A stretch of 64,000 nt of DNA from Pseudomonas sp. GD03944 (lineage in GTDB: Bacteria; Pseudomonadota; Gammaproteobacteria; Pseudomonadales; Pseudomonadaceae). A program made the translations under genes and the position numbers. The stretch lies in contig NZ_JAOCAH010000004.1 in assembly GCF_029839275.1 (NCBI RefSeq), forward strand, positions 124,001 to 188,000. Reading direction: 5' to 3'. Shown piece by piece: positions 18,937 through 27,471 of the stretch (position 1 is the stretch's first letter; each line of letters opens with the position of its first letter). The notes beneath the pieces were generated by a model. It saw only the letters and a program-made list of their open reading frames with translations. It did not search any database and was not told the DNA's origin.

Positions 18937-20997
18937 TCAGAAGTCCTTGCACAGCCGCAGCGCGTCGTAGATCGCCGCGTGGGTGTTGCGCTGGGCCACG
19001 CAGTCGCCGATGCGGAACAGCAGGTAGCCGTCGCCGGCCTGGGACAGGCAGGGTTGCGGCTGGATGGCGAACAGCGCCTCGACGTCGATCTGGCCCTTGT
19101 TGCGCGAGCCGTCCTTGAGCGCGTAGTACAGGGTTTCGTCCGGCCGTACGCCGTTCTCCACCACCACCTGGTCGACCACCCGCTCTTCCTTGGCGCCGGT
19201 GTATTCGTTCTCCAGCACCGCCACCACCTTGTCGCCCTCGCGGTAGACCTTTTCCAGCATCAGGTCGCCGGTCATGATCACTTCCTTGGGGTACAGGCTG
19301 CGGTAGTAGGTCGGGAAGCTGGTACCGCCGATGGCCACGCCCGGCTTGATGTCGTCGGTGACGATTTCCACCTTGGCGCCTTTCTCGGCCATGAAGTCGG
19401 CCACCGACATGCCGGTGAATTCGCAGATGGTGTCGTACACCAGCACGTTGTTACCCGGTGCCACCTTGCCGTCGAGGATGTCCCAGCTGCTGACCACCAG
19501 GCCTTCGGCCGAGCCCCAGTGCTCGTTCTGCTCGACGAACGGGTGGCCGCCGTTGGCCAGCACCACGATGTCCGGGCGCAGGTCGAGAATGGTGTCGACA
19601 TCGGCGCCGGTGCCCAGGCGCAGGTCGATGTTCAGGCGCGCCAGCTCCAGCTGGAACCAGCGGGTGATACCGGCCATCTGGTCACGTTGCGGGGCCTTGG
19701 CGGCCAGGCTGATCTGCCCGCCGAGGCTGTCTTTCTTCTCGAACAGGGTCACGTCGTGGCCGCGTTCGGCGGCTACGCGGGCGGCTTCCATCCCGGCCGG
19801 GCCGCCGCCGACGATCACCACTTTGCGCTTGGGCCCGGTGGATTTCTCGATGATGTGCGGCAGGCCCATGTACTCGCGGCTGGTGGCGGCGTTCTGGATG
19901 CACAGCACGTCCAGGCCCTGGTACTGGCGGTCGATGCAGTAGTTGGCGCCGACGCACTGCTTGATCTGGTCGACCTGGCCCATCTTGATCTTGGCGATCA
20001 GGTGCGGGTCGGCGATGTGCGCGCGGGTCATGCCGACCATGTCCACGTAGCCGCCTTCGAGGATGCGCGTGGCCTGGTTCGGGTCCTTGATGTTCTGCGC
20101 GTGCAGCACCGGCACCTTGACCACTTCCTTGATCCCGGCCGCCAGGTGCAGGAATGGCTCCGGCGGGTAACTCATGTTCGGGATGACGTTCGCCAGGGTG
20201 TTGTGGGTGTCGCAGCCCGAGCCCACCACGCCGATGAAGTCGAGCATGCCGGTGTCGTCGTAGTACTTGGCGATCTGCTTCATGTCCTCGTGGGACAGGC
20301 CGTCCGGGTGGAACTCGTCACCGCAGATGCGCATGCCCACGCAGAAATCGTCGCCCACTTCGGCCCGCACGGCCTTGAGCACTTCCAGGCCGAACTTCAT
20401 GCGGCCCTCGAAGGTGCCGCCCCATTCGTCGGTGCGCTTGTTGACCCGCGGCGACCAGAACTGGTCGATCATGTGCTGGTGCACGGCGGACAGCTCGACG
20501 CCGTCCAGGCCGCCCTCCTTCGCCCGGCGCGCGGCCTGGGCGTAGTTGCCGATCACCCGCCAGATTTCCTCGACCTCGATGGTCTTGCAGGTGGCGCGGT
20601 GCACCGGCTCGCGGATGCCCGACGGCGACATCAGGGTCGGCCAGTGGAAACCGTCCCAGCGCGAGCGGCGACCCATGTGGGTAATCTGGATCATGATCTT
20701 GGCGCCGTGCTTGTGCATGGCGTCGGCCAGGTTCTGGAAATGCGGAATGATGCGGTCGGTGGACAGGTTGACCGAGCTCCACCACTGCTGCGGGCTGTCG
20801 ATGGCCACCACGGACGAGCCGCCGCAGATGGCCAGGCCGATGCCGCCCTTGGCCTTCTCTTCGTAGTACTTCACGTAGCGCTCGGTGGTCATCCCGCCGT
20901 CGGTGGCGTAGACCTCGGCGTGCGCGGTGCTGAGCACGCGGTTGCGGATGGTGAGCTTGCCGATCTGGATCGGCTGGAACATCGATTCGAAAGCCAT
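18937..20997 (-). CDS. dgcA: Dimethylglycine demethylase flavin subunit DgcA
   Basis: 686-residue protein of the trimethylamine dehydrogenase/2,4-dienoyl-CoA reductase type. An N-terminal FMN-binding old-yellow-enzyme barrel (NRVLSTAHAE, QITHMGRRSRWD, VHQHMIDQFWSPRVNKRTD) is followed by FAD/NAD domains with VVIVGGGPAGMEAARVAAER. It removes a methyl group from dimethylglycine to give sarcosine. The Fe-S motif between barrel and FAD domain reads CVGANYC...C: the second of the four usual cysteines (CxGCNxC) is alanine. AGAGG precedes the ATG. It is third in the operon after the M19-like and DUF5943 genes. Confidence 0.93.
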   Translation of the reverse strand: MAFESMFQPIQIGKLTIRNRVLSTAHAEVYATDGGMTTERYVKYYEEKAKGGIGLAICGGSSVVAIDSPQQWWSSVNLSTDRIIPHFQNLADAMHKHGAKIMIQITHMGRRSRWDGFHWPTLMSPSGIREPVHRATCKTIEVEEIWRVIGNYAQAARRAKEGGLDGVELSAVHQHMIDQFWSPRVNKRTDEWGGTFEGRMKFGLEVLKAVRAEVGDDFCVGMRICGDEFHPDGLSHEDMKQIAKYYDDTGMLDFIGVVGSGCDTHNTLANVIPNMSYPPEPFLHLAAGIKEVVKVPVLHAQNIKDPNQATRILEGGYVDMVGMTRAHIADPHLIAKIKMGQVDQIKQCVGANYCIDRQYQGLDVLCIQNAATSREYMGLPHIIEKSTGPKRKVVIVGGGPAGMEAARVAAERGHDVTLFEKKDSLGGQISLAAKAPQRDQMAGITRWFQLELARLNIDLRLGTGADVDTILDLRPDIVVLANGGHPFVEQNEHWGSAEGLVVSSWDILDGKVAPGNNVLVYDTICEFTGMSVADFMAEKGAKVEIVTDDIKPGVAIGGTSFPTYYRSLYPKEVIMTGDLMLEKVYREGDKVVAVLENEYTGAKEERVVDQVVVENGVRPDETLYYALKDGSRNKGQIDVEALFAIQPQPCLSQAGDGYLLFRIGDCVAQRNTHAAIYDALRLCKDF

Positions 20998-21040
20998 TGC
21001 GGCACCCTCTGAAAACTACTGCGCTCGGTTATGCGGCGTT

Positions 21041-21101
21041 GGAGGCAGAAGCGAAAATGCTCATTTACTACTCGTAAACTCCGCTTTTCGCTTCTGCCTC
21101 C
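21041..21101. repeat. 17-base perfect inverted repeat ahead of dgcA
   Basis: GGAGGCAGAAGCGAAAA (21041-21057) and TTTTCGCTTCTGCCTCC (21085-21101) are perfect inverted arms around a 27-base loop that itself contains TTTAC/GTAAA. It lies in the 157-base spacer before dgcA, so the transcript would fold into a nested hairpin. It is unlike both REP families in the window. Confidence 0.85.
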
Positions 21102-21154
21102 GCCTTGCCTACCCTTCGCTCGCTACGTTTTCAATCACGGTTGAATTGGGTTTC

Positions 21155-21685
21155 TTAGAGTGGTTTCACACGGAACAGCCCATGGTCGTGGCCGTCCTGG
21201 GAGGCGCCGTAGACCTGTTCGGCCACGGTGCGCAGGGCGCTGCCCTTGGCGGCCAGGATCTGGTCCATGGCGCCGGCGAACCAGCCGGTGAACATGTAGT
21301 CCACCGGGCGCCCGCACTGGCCGTAGACGTAGACGAAGGCGGAGTGGTCCAGGCGCACCTCGCAGGTGCCCTTGTCCAGGTCGATCGACTGGATCTTGAA
21401 CAGGCCCCAGCCGCGTTGCGACAGGCGCTTCATGTAGTGCTCGAACACCTCGACCCCCACCAGCCCGTGGCACTCGGCCTCTTTCTCGCACCAGTGCCAG
21501 GCGGACTTGTAGCCGGCCTTGTAGAGAATCTCGGCATACGCCTCGGCGCCCAGCACCTCTTCGATACCGATGTGGTTGTTGACGAAGAAATGCCGCGGCA
21601 CATACAGCATCGGCAGGGCATCGGTGGTCCAGACGCCGGTTTCGTCGTCGACCTGGATGGGCATTTCGGGGGCGTGAGAGGCCAT
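21155..21685 (-). CDS. DUF5943-family protein of the dimethylglycine operon
   Basis: 176 residues, soluble, no signal peptide. The sequence includes MLYVPRHFFVNNHIGIEEVL, AGYKSAWHWCEKEAECHG, DHSAFVYVYGQCGRPVDYMF and TGWFAGAMDQILAAKG. The conserved CG..VDYMFTGWFAG part resembles V4R-type small-molecule-binding domains, but that is a judgement by eye. The family is repeatedly found beside dgcA in pseudomonads (PA5397 position). GGAG lies nine bases before the ATG. Function unknown; a role in cofactor, methyl-carrier or formaldehyde handling would fit the setting but is only inference. Confidence 0.82.
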   Translation of the reverse strand: MASHAPEMPIQVDDETGVWTTDALPMLYVPRHFFVNNHIGIEEVLGAEAYAEILYKAGYKSAWHWCEKEAECHGLVGVEVFEHYMKRLSQRGWGLFKIQSIDLDKGTCEVRLDHSAFVYVYGQCGRPVDYMFTGWFAGAMDQILAAKGSALRTVAEQVYGASQDGHDHGLFRVKPL

Positions 21686-21876
21686 GTGTTTAAGCTCCAG
21701 AATTCGTTGTCTTGCGTGTTTGAAAAAGCATGGATGAATGCCTGTGGAGCCGTAGCGAGCACGCCGAGAGCAAGGAGACCCGCAGCGACACGCGAGAGCA
21801 GTACGCATGTACGGCGAGCGTGTCGCGAGGACGCGACGCAGCTATCGGTGGGCGCAGCAGGCTCCGGAGGTATTCG

Positions 21877-22854
21877 TCATTCGCCCCAGACGTCCTTGAG
21901 AACCCTTACCCAGTTCTCCCCCATGACCTTGCGCACCACGCGCTCGGGCATGCCGCGCTTGAGCAGGGTCTCGGTGAGGTTGGGGAATTCGCCCACGGTG
22001 CGGATGCCCAGCGGGTTGACGATCTTGCCGAAGTTGGTCAGGCGGCGGGCGTACCCCTTGTCGTGTGTCAGCCACTCGAAGAAGTCCTGGCCGTGGCCCT
22101 GGGTGAAGTCGGTGCCGATGCCGATGGCGTCTTCGCCAACGATGTTCATCACGTACTCGATGGCCTCGGCGTAGTCGTCGATGGTCGAGTCGATGCCCTT
22201 GGCCAGGAACGGCGCGAACATGGTCACGCCGACGAAGCCGCCATGATCGGCGATGAACTTCAGTTCTTCATCGGACTTGTTGCGCGGGTGTTCTTTCAGG
22301 CCGGACGGCAGGCAGTGCGAGTAGCAGACCGGCTTCTTCGATTCGAGGATGACCTCTTCGGAGGTCTTGCTGCCGACGTGGGACAGGTCGCACATGATGC
22401 CGACCCGGTTCATCTCGGCGACGATCTCGCGGCCGAAGCCCGACAGGCCGCCGTCGCGCTCGTAGCAGCCGGTGCCCACCAGGTTCTGGGTGTTGTAGCA
22501 CATCTGCACGATGCCCACGCCGAGCTGCTTGAACACGTCCACGTAGCCCAGTTGGTCCTCGAACGCATGGGCGTTCTGGAAGCCGAAGAGGATGCCGGTC
22601 TTGCCCTGTTCCTTGGCCTTGCGGATGTCGGCGGTGGTGCGCACCGGAATCACCAGGTCGCTGTTGTCGCGGATCAGCTTCTGGCTGGCGACGATGTTGT
22701 TCACCGTGGCCTGGAAGCCTTCCCACACCGACACCGTGCAGTTGGCGGCGGTCAGCCCCCCCTTGCGCATGTCTTCGAACAGTTCGCGGTTCCATTTGGC
22801 GATGATCAGACCGTCGATGACGATGCTGTCGGCGTGCACTTCGGCTGGGCTCAT
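21877..22854 (-). CDS. M19 (renal dipeptidase)-family protein with altered metal site
   Basis: 325 residues of the membrane dipeptidase/amidohydrolase fold, first gene of the dimethylglycine operon (PA5396 position). The C-terminal ligand histidines are kept (MCDLSHVG; CYSHCLPSGLKEHPRN). The N-terminal HxD pair, normally in a DGHND-type motif, reads VIDGLIIAKWN. The bridging glutamate region, normally GxEGGH, reads GFQNAHAFED. Three of the five zinc ligands of typical family members are therefore missing, so ordinary dipeptidase activity is doubtful. AAGGGGA precedes the ATG. A role linked to methylamine substrates is possible but unproven. Confidence 0.85.
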   Translation of the reverse strand: MSPAEVHADSIVIDGLIIAKWNRELFEDMRKGGLTAANCTVSVWEGFQATVNNIVASQKLIRDNSDLVIPVRTTADIRKAKEQGKTGILFGFQNAHAFEDQLGYVDVFKQLGVGIVQMCYNTQNLVGTGCYERDGGLSGFGREIVAEMNRVGIMCDLSHVGSKTSEEVILESKKPVCYSHCLPSGLKEHPRNKSDEELKFIADHGGFVGVTMFAPFLAKGIDSTIDDYAEAIEYVMNIVGEDAIGIGTDFTQGHGQDFFEWLTHDKGYARRLTNFGKIVNPLGIRTVGEFPNLTETLLKRGMPERVVRKVMGENWVRVLKDVWGE

Positions 22855-23019
22855 CAGGCTGTCCCCTTAGCTCGGCGCGCCGAATCTTCTGCCGGCGCTT
22901 TGGGGTGAGCATATCCCTGGGGGGCGGGGCGCCCCGGTGCAAAAACGACGGGGGTATTGCCGAAAGCGTCAAGCGCAGGTCGCGAACGGATAGGCCGCCA
23001 GCCTGATCGTCCAATGGTC

Positions 23020-23046
23020 TGTGGGAGCGGGCTTTAGCCGCGACGG
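23020..23046. repeat. Single REP between cdhR and the dgc operon promoter
   Basis: GTGGGAGCGGGCTTTAGCCG is a single REP copy just downstream of the cdhR stop (minus strand). Confidence 0.7.
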
Positions 23047-23063
23047 CCGCTGGCGCGCCGGTT

Positions 23064-24017
23064 TCAGGTCGCCAGGGCGGGCAGGGCGTGGCGGTCCTGG
23101 CTGGGGCGGGTGGCGAAGCGCGAGCGGTAGCAGCGGGAAAAATACGATGCCGACTCGAAGCCGCAGGCGACACCCACGTCCATGACGCTCATGTCGGTCT
23201 GGCGCAGCAACTGGCGCGCCTTGTCCAGGCGCAGGGCGAGGTAGAAGGTCGACGGCGTGGCATCCAGGTGCTGGCGAAACAGGCGCTCCAGCTGGCGGAT
23301 CGTCACACCGACCCGCTCGGCCAGGGCCTGGGTGCTCAGCGGTTGCTCGCTGTGCTGCTCCATGGCGCCGATGACCTGCACCAGCTTTTTATTGTGCACA
23401 CCGTAGCGGCTGGCGATCTGCATGCGCTGGTGGTCCTGGCGCGAACGGATACGGCCGACCACGAACTGTTCCGACACCGCCACGGCCAGGGCTTCGCCAT
23501 GGTCCCGGCCGATCAGGGTCAGCATCAGGTCCAGGCTGGCGGTGCCGCCGGCACTGGTGATGCGACGGCCGTCGATCTCGAACAGCTCCTGGGTCACGTT
23601 GAGGCCGGGGTAGCGCTCCTGGAAGGCGCCGATGGCTTCCCAGTGCAGGGTCAGGCGCTGGGTATCGAACAGCTCGGCTTCGGCCAGCACGAAGCTGCCG
23701 GTGTCGATGCCGCCGAGCAGGGCGCCTTCCCGTTCGAGGCGGTTCAGCCAGTGGCCCAGGCGCGGGGTGAAGGTGGCGAGCGGGTCGAAGCCGGCCACCA
23801 CGAACAGGGTGTCGCCGCTGCCGAGGGCTTCCAGGGCGCCATCGACGTTCAGCGACATGCCGTTGCTGCTGGCCACCGCGGCGCCGTCCACGCTGAGCAG
23901 GTGCCAGCGGTACAGCTCGCCCTGGAAACGGTTGGCCACCCGCAGCGGTTCGATGGCCGACATCAGGCCCATCATGGAAAAGCCCGGCAGCAGGAAAAAC
24001 CACAATGTCTGAGGCAT
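23064..24017 (-). CDS. cdhR: Carnitine catabolism activator CdhR
   Basis: 317-residue AraC-family regulator, paralogous to GbdR, with an N-terminal GATase1-like domain and a C-terminal double helix-turn-helix (STQALAERVGVTIRQLERLF; VMDVGVACGFESASYFSRCY). At the nucleophile elbow it reads GGIDTGSF, with aspartate in place of the cysteine of GbdR. In P. aeruginosa CdhR responds to carnitine and activates the caiX-cdhCBA operon, from which it is divergent here. AAGGA precedes the ATG. The 350-base shared promoter holds candidate operators. Confidence 0.92.
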   Translation of the reverse strand: MPQTLWFFLLPGFSMMGLMSAIEPLRVANRFQGELYRWHLLSVDGAAVASSNGMSLNVDGALEALGSGDTLFVVAGFDPLATFTPRLGHWLNRLEREGALLGGIDTGSFVLAEAELFDTQRLTLHWEAIGAFQERYPGLNVTQELFEIDGRRITSAGGTASLDLMLTLIGRDHGEALAVAVSEQFVVGRIRSRQDHQRMQIASRYGVHNKKLVQVIGAMEQHSEQPLSTQALAERVGVTIRQLERLFRQHLDATPSTFYLALRLDKARQLLRQTDMSVMDVGVACGFESASYFSRCYRSRFATRPSQDRHALPALAT

Positions 24018-24367
24018 TCGGTGTGTCCTTGGGTCTTTCTTTCAGGTGCGTGCGCGAAGCGTCTGGCCCATCGGTTCGACCAGGGCTGGCGCCGCGAAAA
24101 ACCATCGAGTGTACCGTTCGTTACTAAACGGCAGGTAGGGTAGGAGGGCAAGCAAAGTGGTCGCTTCTGTTCAACAGGTAGTCGTTTTAGTGCGTTTTCC
24201 ACGCCATTTCGCTGCGTAATGTGGCCACATCGGGCGTCGTGCACCTGCTCGAACGCAGGTGCGGAACCCCGAGCACGGAGGGGCTGAATGCCTCTGCACA
24301 ACAACAGACAGGGCGCACGGCCGCATGGCCGGCCCCTGATAAACCGTACCGCCGAAGGGGAGCATCA
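24018..24367. promoter_or_regulatory. Divergent cdhR-caiX promoter region
   Basis: No gene. Three candidate sites are visible: CCGTT-N8-AACGG (24114-24131); GTCGC at 24160 with GTCGT at 24181, a 21-base pitch like that seen before serine dehydratase and in gbcA-gbcB; and a GCACCTGC/GCAGGTGC hairpin (24241-24262) in the caiX leader. The tandem GTCGY pair is the best candidate for binding by CdhR or GbdR. None is proven. Confidence 0.5.
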
Positions 24368-25306
24368 ATGAAAGGTCTCAACACACTCGCGGGTTGCTGT
24401 TTACTCACTCTGTTCAGTTCGTCGCTGCTGGCCGCGGACGACGCCAGTTGCCAGAAAGTGCGCCTGGGCGCGGTCGGCTGGACCGACGTGGTCGCCACCA
24501 CGGCCGTGGCGACCGAGCTGCTCAACGGCCTGGGCTACGAAACCACCCAGACCCAGGCCTCGCAGCAGATCATTTTCGCCGGCATCCAGAAGGGCCAGGT
24601 CGATGCCTTCCTCGGCTACTGGAAGCCGATCATGGACGACAACATCAAGCCGTTCCTCGCCAGCGGATCGGTCAAGGTCGCCCCCGCACCGTCGCTCGAC
24701 GACGCCATCGCGGTACTCGCCGTACCGACCTACACCGCCGAGGCGGGCCTGAAGACGTTCGCTGATATCGCCAAGTTCAAGGACCAGCTGGACGGCAAGA
24801 TCTACGGCATCGAATCCGGCTCCGGCGCCAACACCGCGATCCAGAAGATGATCGACAGCAACCAGTTCGGCCTGGGCGGCTTCAAGCTGATCGAGTCCAG
24901 CGAAGCGGCGATGCTGACCGCGGTCAGCCGTGCGGTGAAGAACGAGAAACCGGTGGTGTTCTTCGGCTGGAAGCCGCACCCGATGAACATCCAGATGCCC
25001 ATCACCTACCTGACGGGCAGTGAAGATGTGTTCGGCCCCAATGACGGTGCCGCCACGGTGTCCACCGTCACCGCACCGGATTTCGCCACGCGCTGCCCGA
25101 ATGCCGACCGCCTGCTGACCGGCCTGCGCTTCACCAGTGCCCAGGAAGCCGAGCTGATGGCGCCGATCATGGACCGCCAGGCCCCAGCCACGGTCGCTCG
25201 CGACTGGCTCAAGGCCAACCCCGAGGTGGTCAAGGGCTGGCTTGACGGCGTGACCAGCTTTGACGGCAAGAACGGCGCCGACGCGGTGATCGCTTCGCTC
25301 CAGTAA
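24368..25306 (+). CDS. caiX: Periplasmic carnitine-binding protein CaiX
   Basis: 312 residues with a signal peptide ending near SLLAAD. It belongs to the same subfamily as the two choline-type proteins (GWTD, GYWKP, GWKPHP). It differs where those contact choline: KYTLAV is AVLAV and PGNDGN is SGSGAN. Loss of the Tyr and Asn that bind the choline hydroxyl fits a larger ligand with a carboxylate. Position directly before the carnitine genes supports CaiX, the carnitine-specific binding protein for CbcVW. Start at 24368 with GGGGAG upstream; the frame extending to 24221 lies in the leader. Confidence 0.92.
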   Translation: MKGLNTLAGCCLLTLFSSSLLAADDASCQKVRLGAVGWTDVVATTAVATELLNGLGYETTQTQASQQIIFAGIQKGQVDAFLGYWKPIMDDNIKPFLASGSVKVAPAPSLDDAIAVLAVPTYTAEAGLKTFADIAKFKDQLDGKIYGIESGSGANTAIQKMIDSNQFGLGGFKLIESSEAAMLTAVSRAVKNEKPVVFFGWKPHPMNIQMPITYLTGSEDVFGPNDGAATVSTVTAPDFATRCPNADRLLTGLRFTSAQEAELMAPIMDRQAPATVARDWLKANPEVVKGWLDGVTSFDGKNGADAVIASLQ

Positions 25307-25385
25307 CGCCTCTCTCACTGACGCTACACCCGTGCGCGGCTCGACCGCGTACGGCTCCCTGCCGCCTGAAAAAAGGATCTGAACC

Positions 25386-26273
25386 GTGAATTACGAAGTC
25401 ATCGTCACCTGCGCGGTCACCGGCGCCGGTGACACCGTTGGCAAGCACCCGGCCATTCCCGTCACCCCCAAGGAAATCGCCGCCGCCGCCATCGAAGCGG
25501 CCAAGGCCGGGGCCACGGTCGCCCACTGCCACGTGCGCGACCCTCAGACCGGCAAGCCGAGCCGTGACGTGGCGCTGTACCGCGAACTGGTCGAGCGCAT
25601 CCGTGAAAGCGACACCGACGTGATCATCAACCTCACCGCCGGCATGGGCGGCGACCTGGAGATCGGCCGCGGCGAGCAGCCCCTGGAGTTCGGCGCCGGC
25701 ACCGACCTGGTCGGCCCGCTGGAGCGCCTCAAGCACGTGGAAGAGCTGCTGCCGGAAATCTGCACCCTGGATTGCGGCACCCTGAACTTCGGCGACGGCG
25801 ACTTCATCTACGTCTCCACCCCGGCGCAGCTGCGTGCCGGTGCCAAGCGCATCACCGAACTGGGGGTGAAGGCCGAGCTGGAAATCTTCGACACCGGCCA
25901 CCTGTGGTTCGCCAAGCAGATGCTCAAGGAAGGCCTGCTCGACGACCCGCTGTTCCAGCTCTGCCTGGGCATCCCGTGGGGCGCCCCGGCGGACACCACC
26001 ACCATGAAAGCCATGGCCGACAACCTGCCGGCGGGTGCCACCTGGGCCGGTTTCGGCATCGGTCGTTCGCAGATGCCGATGGTGGCTCAGGCCATGCTGC
26101 TGGGCGGCAACGTGCGGGTCGGCCTGGAAGACAACATCTGGCTCGACCGCGGCGTGCACGCCAGCAACGGCCAACTGGTTGAACGCGCCGTCGAGATCAT
26201 CGAACGCCTGGGCGGCCGCGCCCTGACCCCGGCCGAGGGCCGCGCCAAGATGAACCTGAAACGTCGCGGCTGA
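25386..26273 (+). CDS. cdhC: Dehydrocarnitine cleavage enzyme CdhC (BKACE family)
   Basis: 295-residue beta-keto acid cleavage enzyme. It cleaves 3-dehydrocarnitine with acetyl-CoA to betainyl-CoA and acetoacetate. The zinc-binding HCHVRDP motif lies near residues 46-52, with VTGAGDT at the N-terminus and the [21 protein letters not shown] and FGIGRSQMP stretches typical of the family. The start is GTG with AAGGA upstream. The stop codon and last residues fall inside a REP palindrome, so the element forms the gene's 3' end. Confidence 0.93.
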   Translation: MNYEVIVTCAVTGAGDTVGKHPAIPVTPKEIAAAAIEAAKAGATVAHCHVRDPQTGKPSRDVALYRELVERIRESDTDVIINLTAGMGGDLEIGRGEQPLEFGAGTDLVGPLERLKHVEELLPEICTLDCGTLNFGDGDFIYVSTPAQLRAGAKRITELGVKAELEIFDTGHLWFAKQMLKEGLLDDPLFQLCLGIPWGAPADTTTMKAMADNLPAGATWAGFGIGRSQMPMVAQAMLLGGNVRVGLEDNIWLDRGVHASNGQLVERAVEIIERLGGRALTPAEGRAKMNLKRRG

Positions 26274-26338
26274 AGCCCCTCCCACGGGGGTTACGCCAGG
26301 CCCATACACAGTTTGTGGGAGGGGCTTCAGCCGCGAGC
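26264..26338. repeat. Inverted REP pair overlapping the cdhC stop
   Basis: TCGCGGCTGAAGCCCCTCCC (from 26264) and GTGGGAGGGGCTTCAGCCGC (to about 26336) face each other in the cdhC-cdhA spacer. The TGA at 26271-26273 that ends cdhC lies within the first copy. Confidence 0.85.
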
Positions 26339-26397
26339 TTTTTGCAGCGTTCGCCAACCCCTCCCACACCACGCAGATCAATCGACCAGGAGCTGTC

Positions 26398-27363
26398 ATG
26401 CCCTACATCACCGACATCAAGACCTTCGCCGCCCTCGGCACCGGCGTCATCGGCGCCGGCTGGATCGCCCGTGCCCTGGCCCATGGCCTGGACGTGATCG
26501 CCTGGGACCCGGCCCCTGGCGCCGAAGCGGCCTTGCGCACGCGCCTGGAAAACGCCTGGCCGGCGCTGGAACAACAAGGCCTGGCCCCCGGCGCCTCGCT
26601 GCAGCGCCTGCGTTTCGTCGACAGCATCGACGACTGCGTACGCGACGCCGACTTCATCCAGGAAAGCGCCCCGGAACGCCTCGAACTCAAGTGTGAGCTG
26701 CACGCGAAAATCAGCGCGGCGGCCCGCCCCGATGTGCTGATCGGCTCCAGCACCTCGGGCCTGCTGCCCAGCGAGTTCTACGCTGACGCTGTGCACCCGG
26801 AGCGCTGCGTGGTCGGCCACCCGTTCAACCCGGTCTACCTGCTGCCGCTGGTGGAAGTGGTGGGCGGCGCGAAAACCGCACCGGAGGCGGTGCAGGCGGC
26901 GATTGCGGTGTACCAGTCCCTGGGCATGCGCCCGCTGCACGTGCGCAAGGAAGTGCCGGGTTTCATCGCCGACCGCCTGCTCGAAGCGCTGTGGCGCGAG
27001 GCCCTGCACCTGGTCAACGACGGCGTGGCCACCACCGGCGAGATCGACGATGCCATCCGCTTCGGCGCCGGCCTGCGCTGGTCGTTCATGGGCTCGTTTC
27101 TTACCTACACCCTGGCCGGCGGCCCGGCGGGCATGCGCCACTTCATGGCCCAGTTCGGCCCGGCGCTGAAGCTGCCCTGGACCTACCTGGAAGCACCGGA
27201 GCTGACCGACGCGTTGATCGACAAGGTGGTGGAGGGCACCGCCGAGCAGCAGGGCTCCCGCCAGTTGCCCGACCTGGAACGCTACCGCGACGACTGCCTG
27301 CTGGCGGTACTGGCCGCGATCCGGGAAACCAAGGCCAAGCACGGCTTCGACTTCGCTGAATAA
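26398..27363 (+). CDS. cdhA: L-carnitine dehydrogenase CdhA
   Basis: 321-residue NAD-dependent enzyme of the 3-hydroxyacyl-CoA dehydrogenase fold that oxidises L-carnitine to 3-dehydrocarnitine. It shows the N-terminal [15 protein letters not shown] nucleotide-binding loop, the [10 protein letters not shown] segment and the catalytic histidine in [25 protein letters not shown] precedes the ATG. It is the third gene of caiX-cdhC-cdhA-cdhB. Confidence 0.94.
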   Translation: MPYITDIKTFAALGTGVIGAGWIARALAHGLDVIAWDPAPGAEAALRTRLENAWPALEQQGLAPGASLQRLRFVDSIDDCVRDADFIQESAPERLELKCELHAKISAAARPDVLIGSSTSGLLPSEFYADAVHPERCVVGHPFNPVYLLPLVEVVGGAKTAPEAVQAAIAVYQSLGMRPLHVRKEVPGFIADRLLEALWREALHLVNDGVATTGEIDDAIRFGAGLRWSFMGSFLTYTLAGGPAGMRHFMAQFGPALKLPWTYLEAPELTDALIDKVVEGTAEQQGSRQLPDLERYRDDCLLAVLAAIRETKAKHGFDFAE

Positions 27364-27370
27364 TCCCAGG

Positions 27371-27395
27371 TGTAGGAGGGGCTTCAGCCGCGAGC
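27371..27395. repeat. Single REP between cdhA and cdhB
   Basis: TGTAGGAGGGGCTTCAGCCG, a single copy of the main REP family, lies eight bases after the cdhA stop. Confidence 0.75.
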
Positions 27396-27471
27396 TTGTT
27401 TCGCTCGTCAACGGGGCCACCTCCTCCCGACGTTCTGTTTGCTTCGCCACCCGCCTGCCCAAGGACACCCT

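Noticed and set aside
18868..21012. 714-codon plus-strand frame opposite dgcA
   Set aside because: Shadow of dgcA; no ribosome site and no domain.
21785..21826. Hairpin GCGACACGC/GCGTGTCGC upstream of the DUF5943 gene
   Set aside because: Nine-base arms with a 24-base loop and no T tract; likely chance in GC-rich DNA, so it is not listed as a feature.
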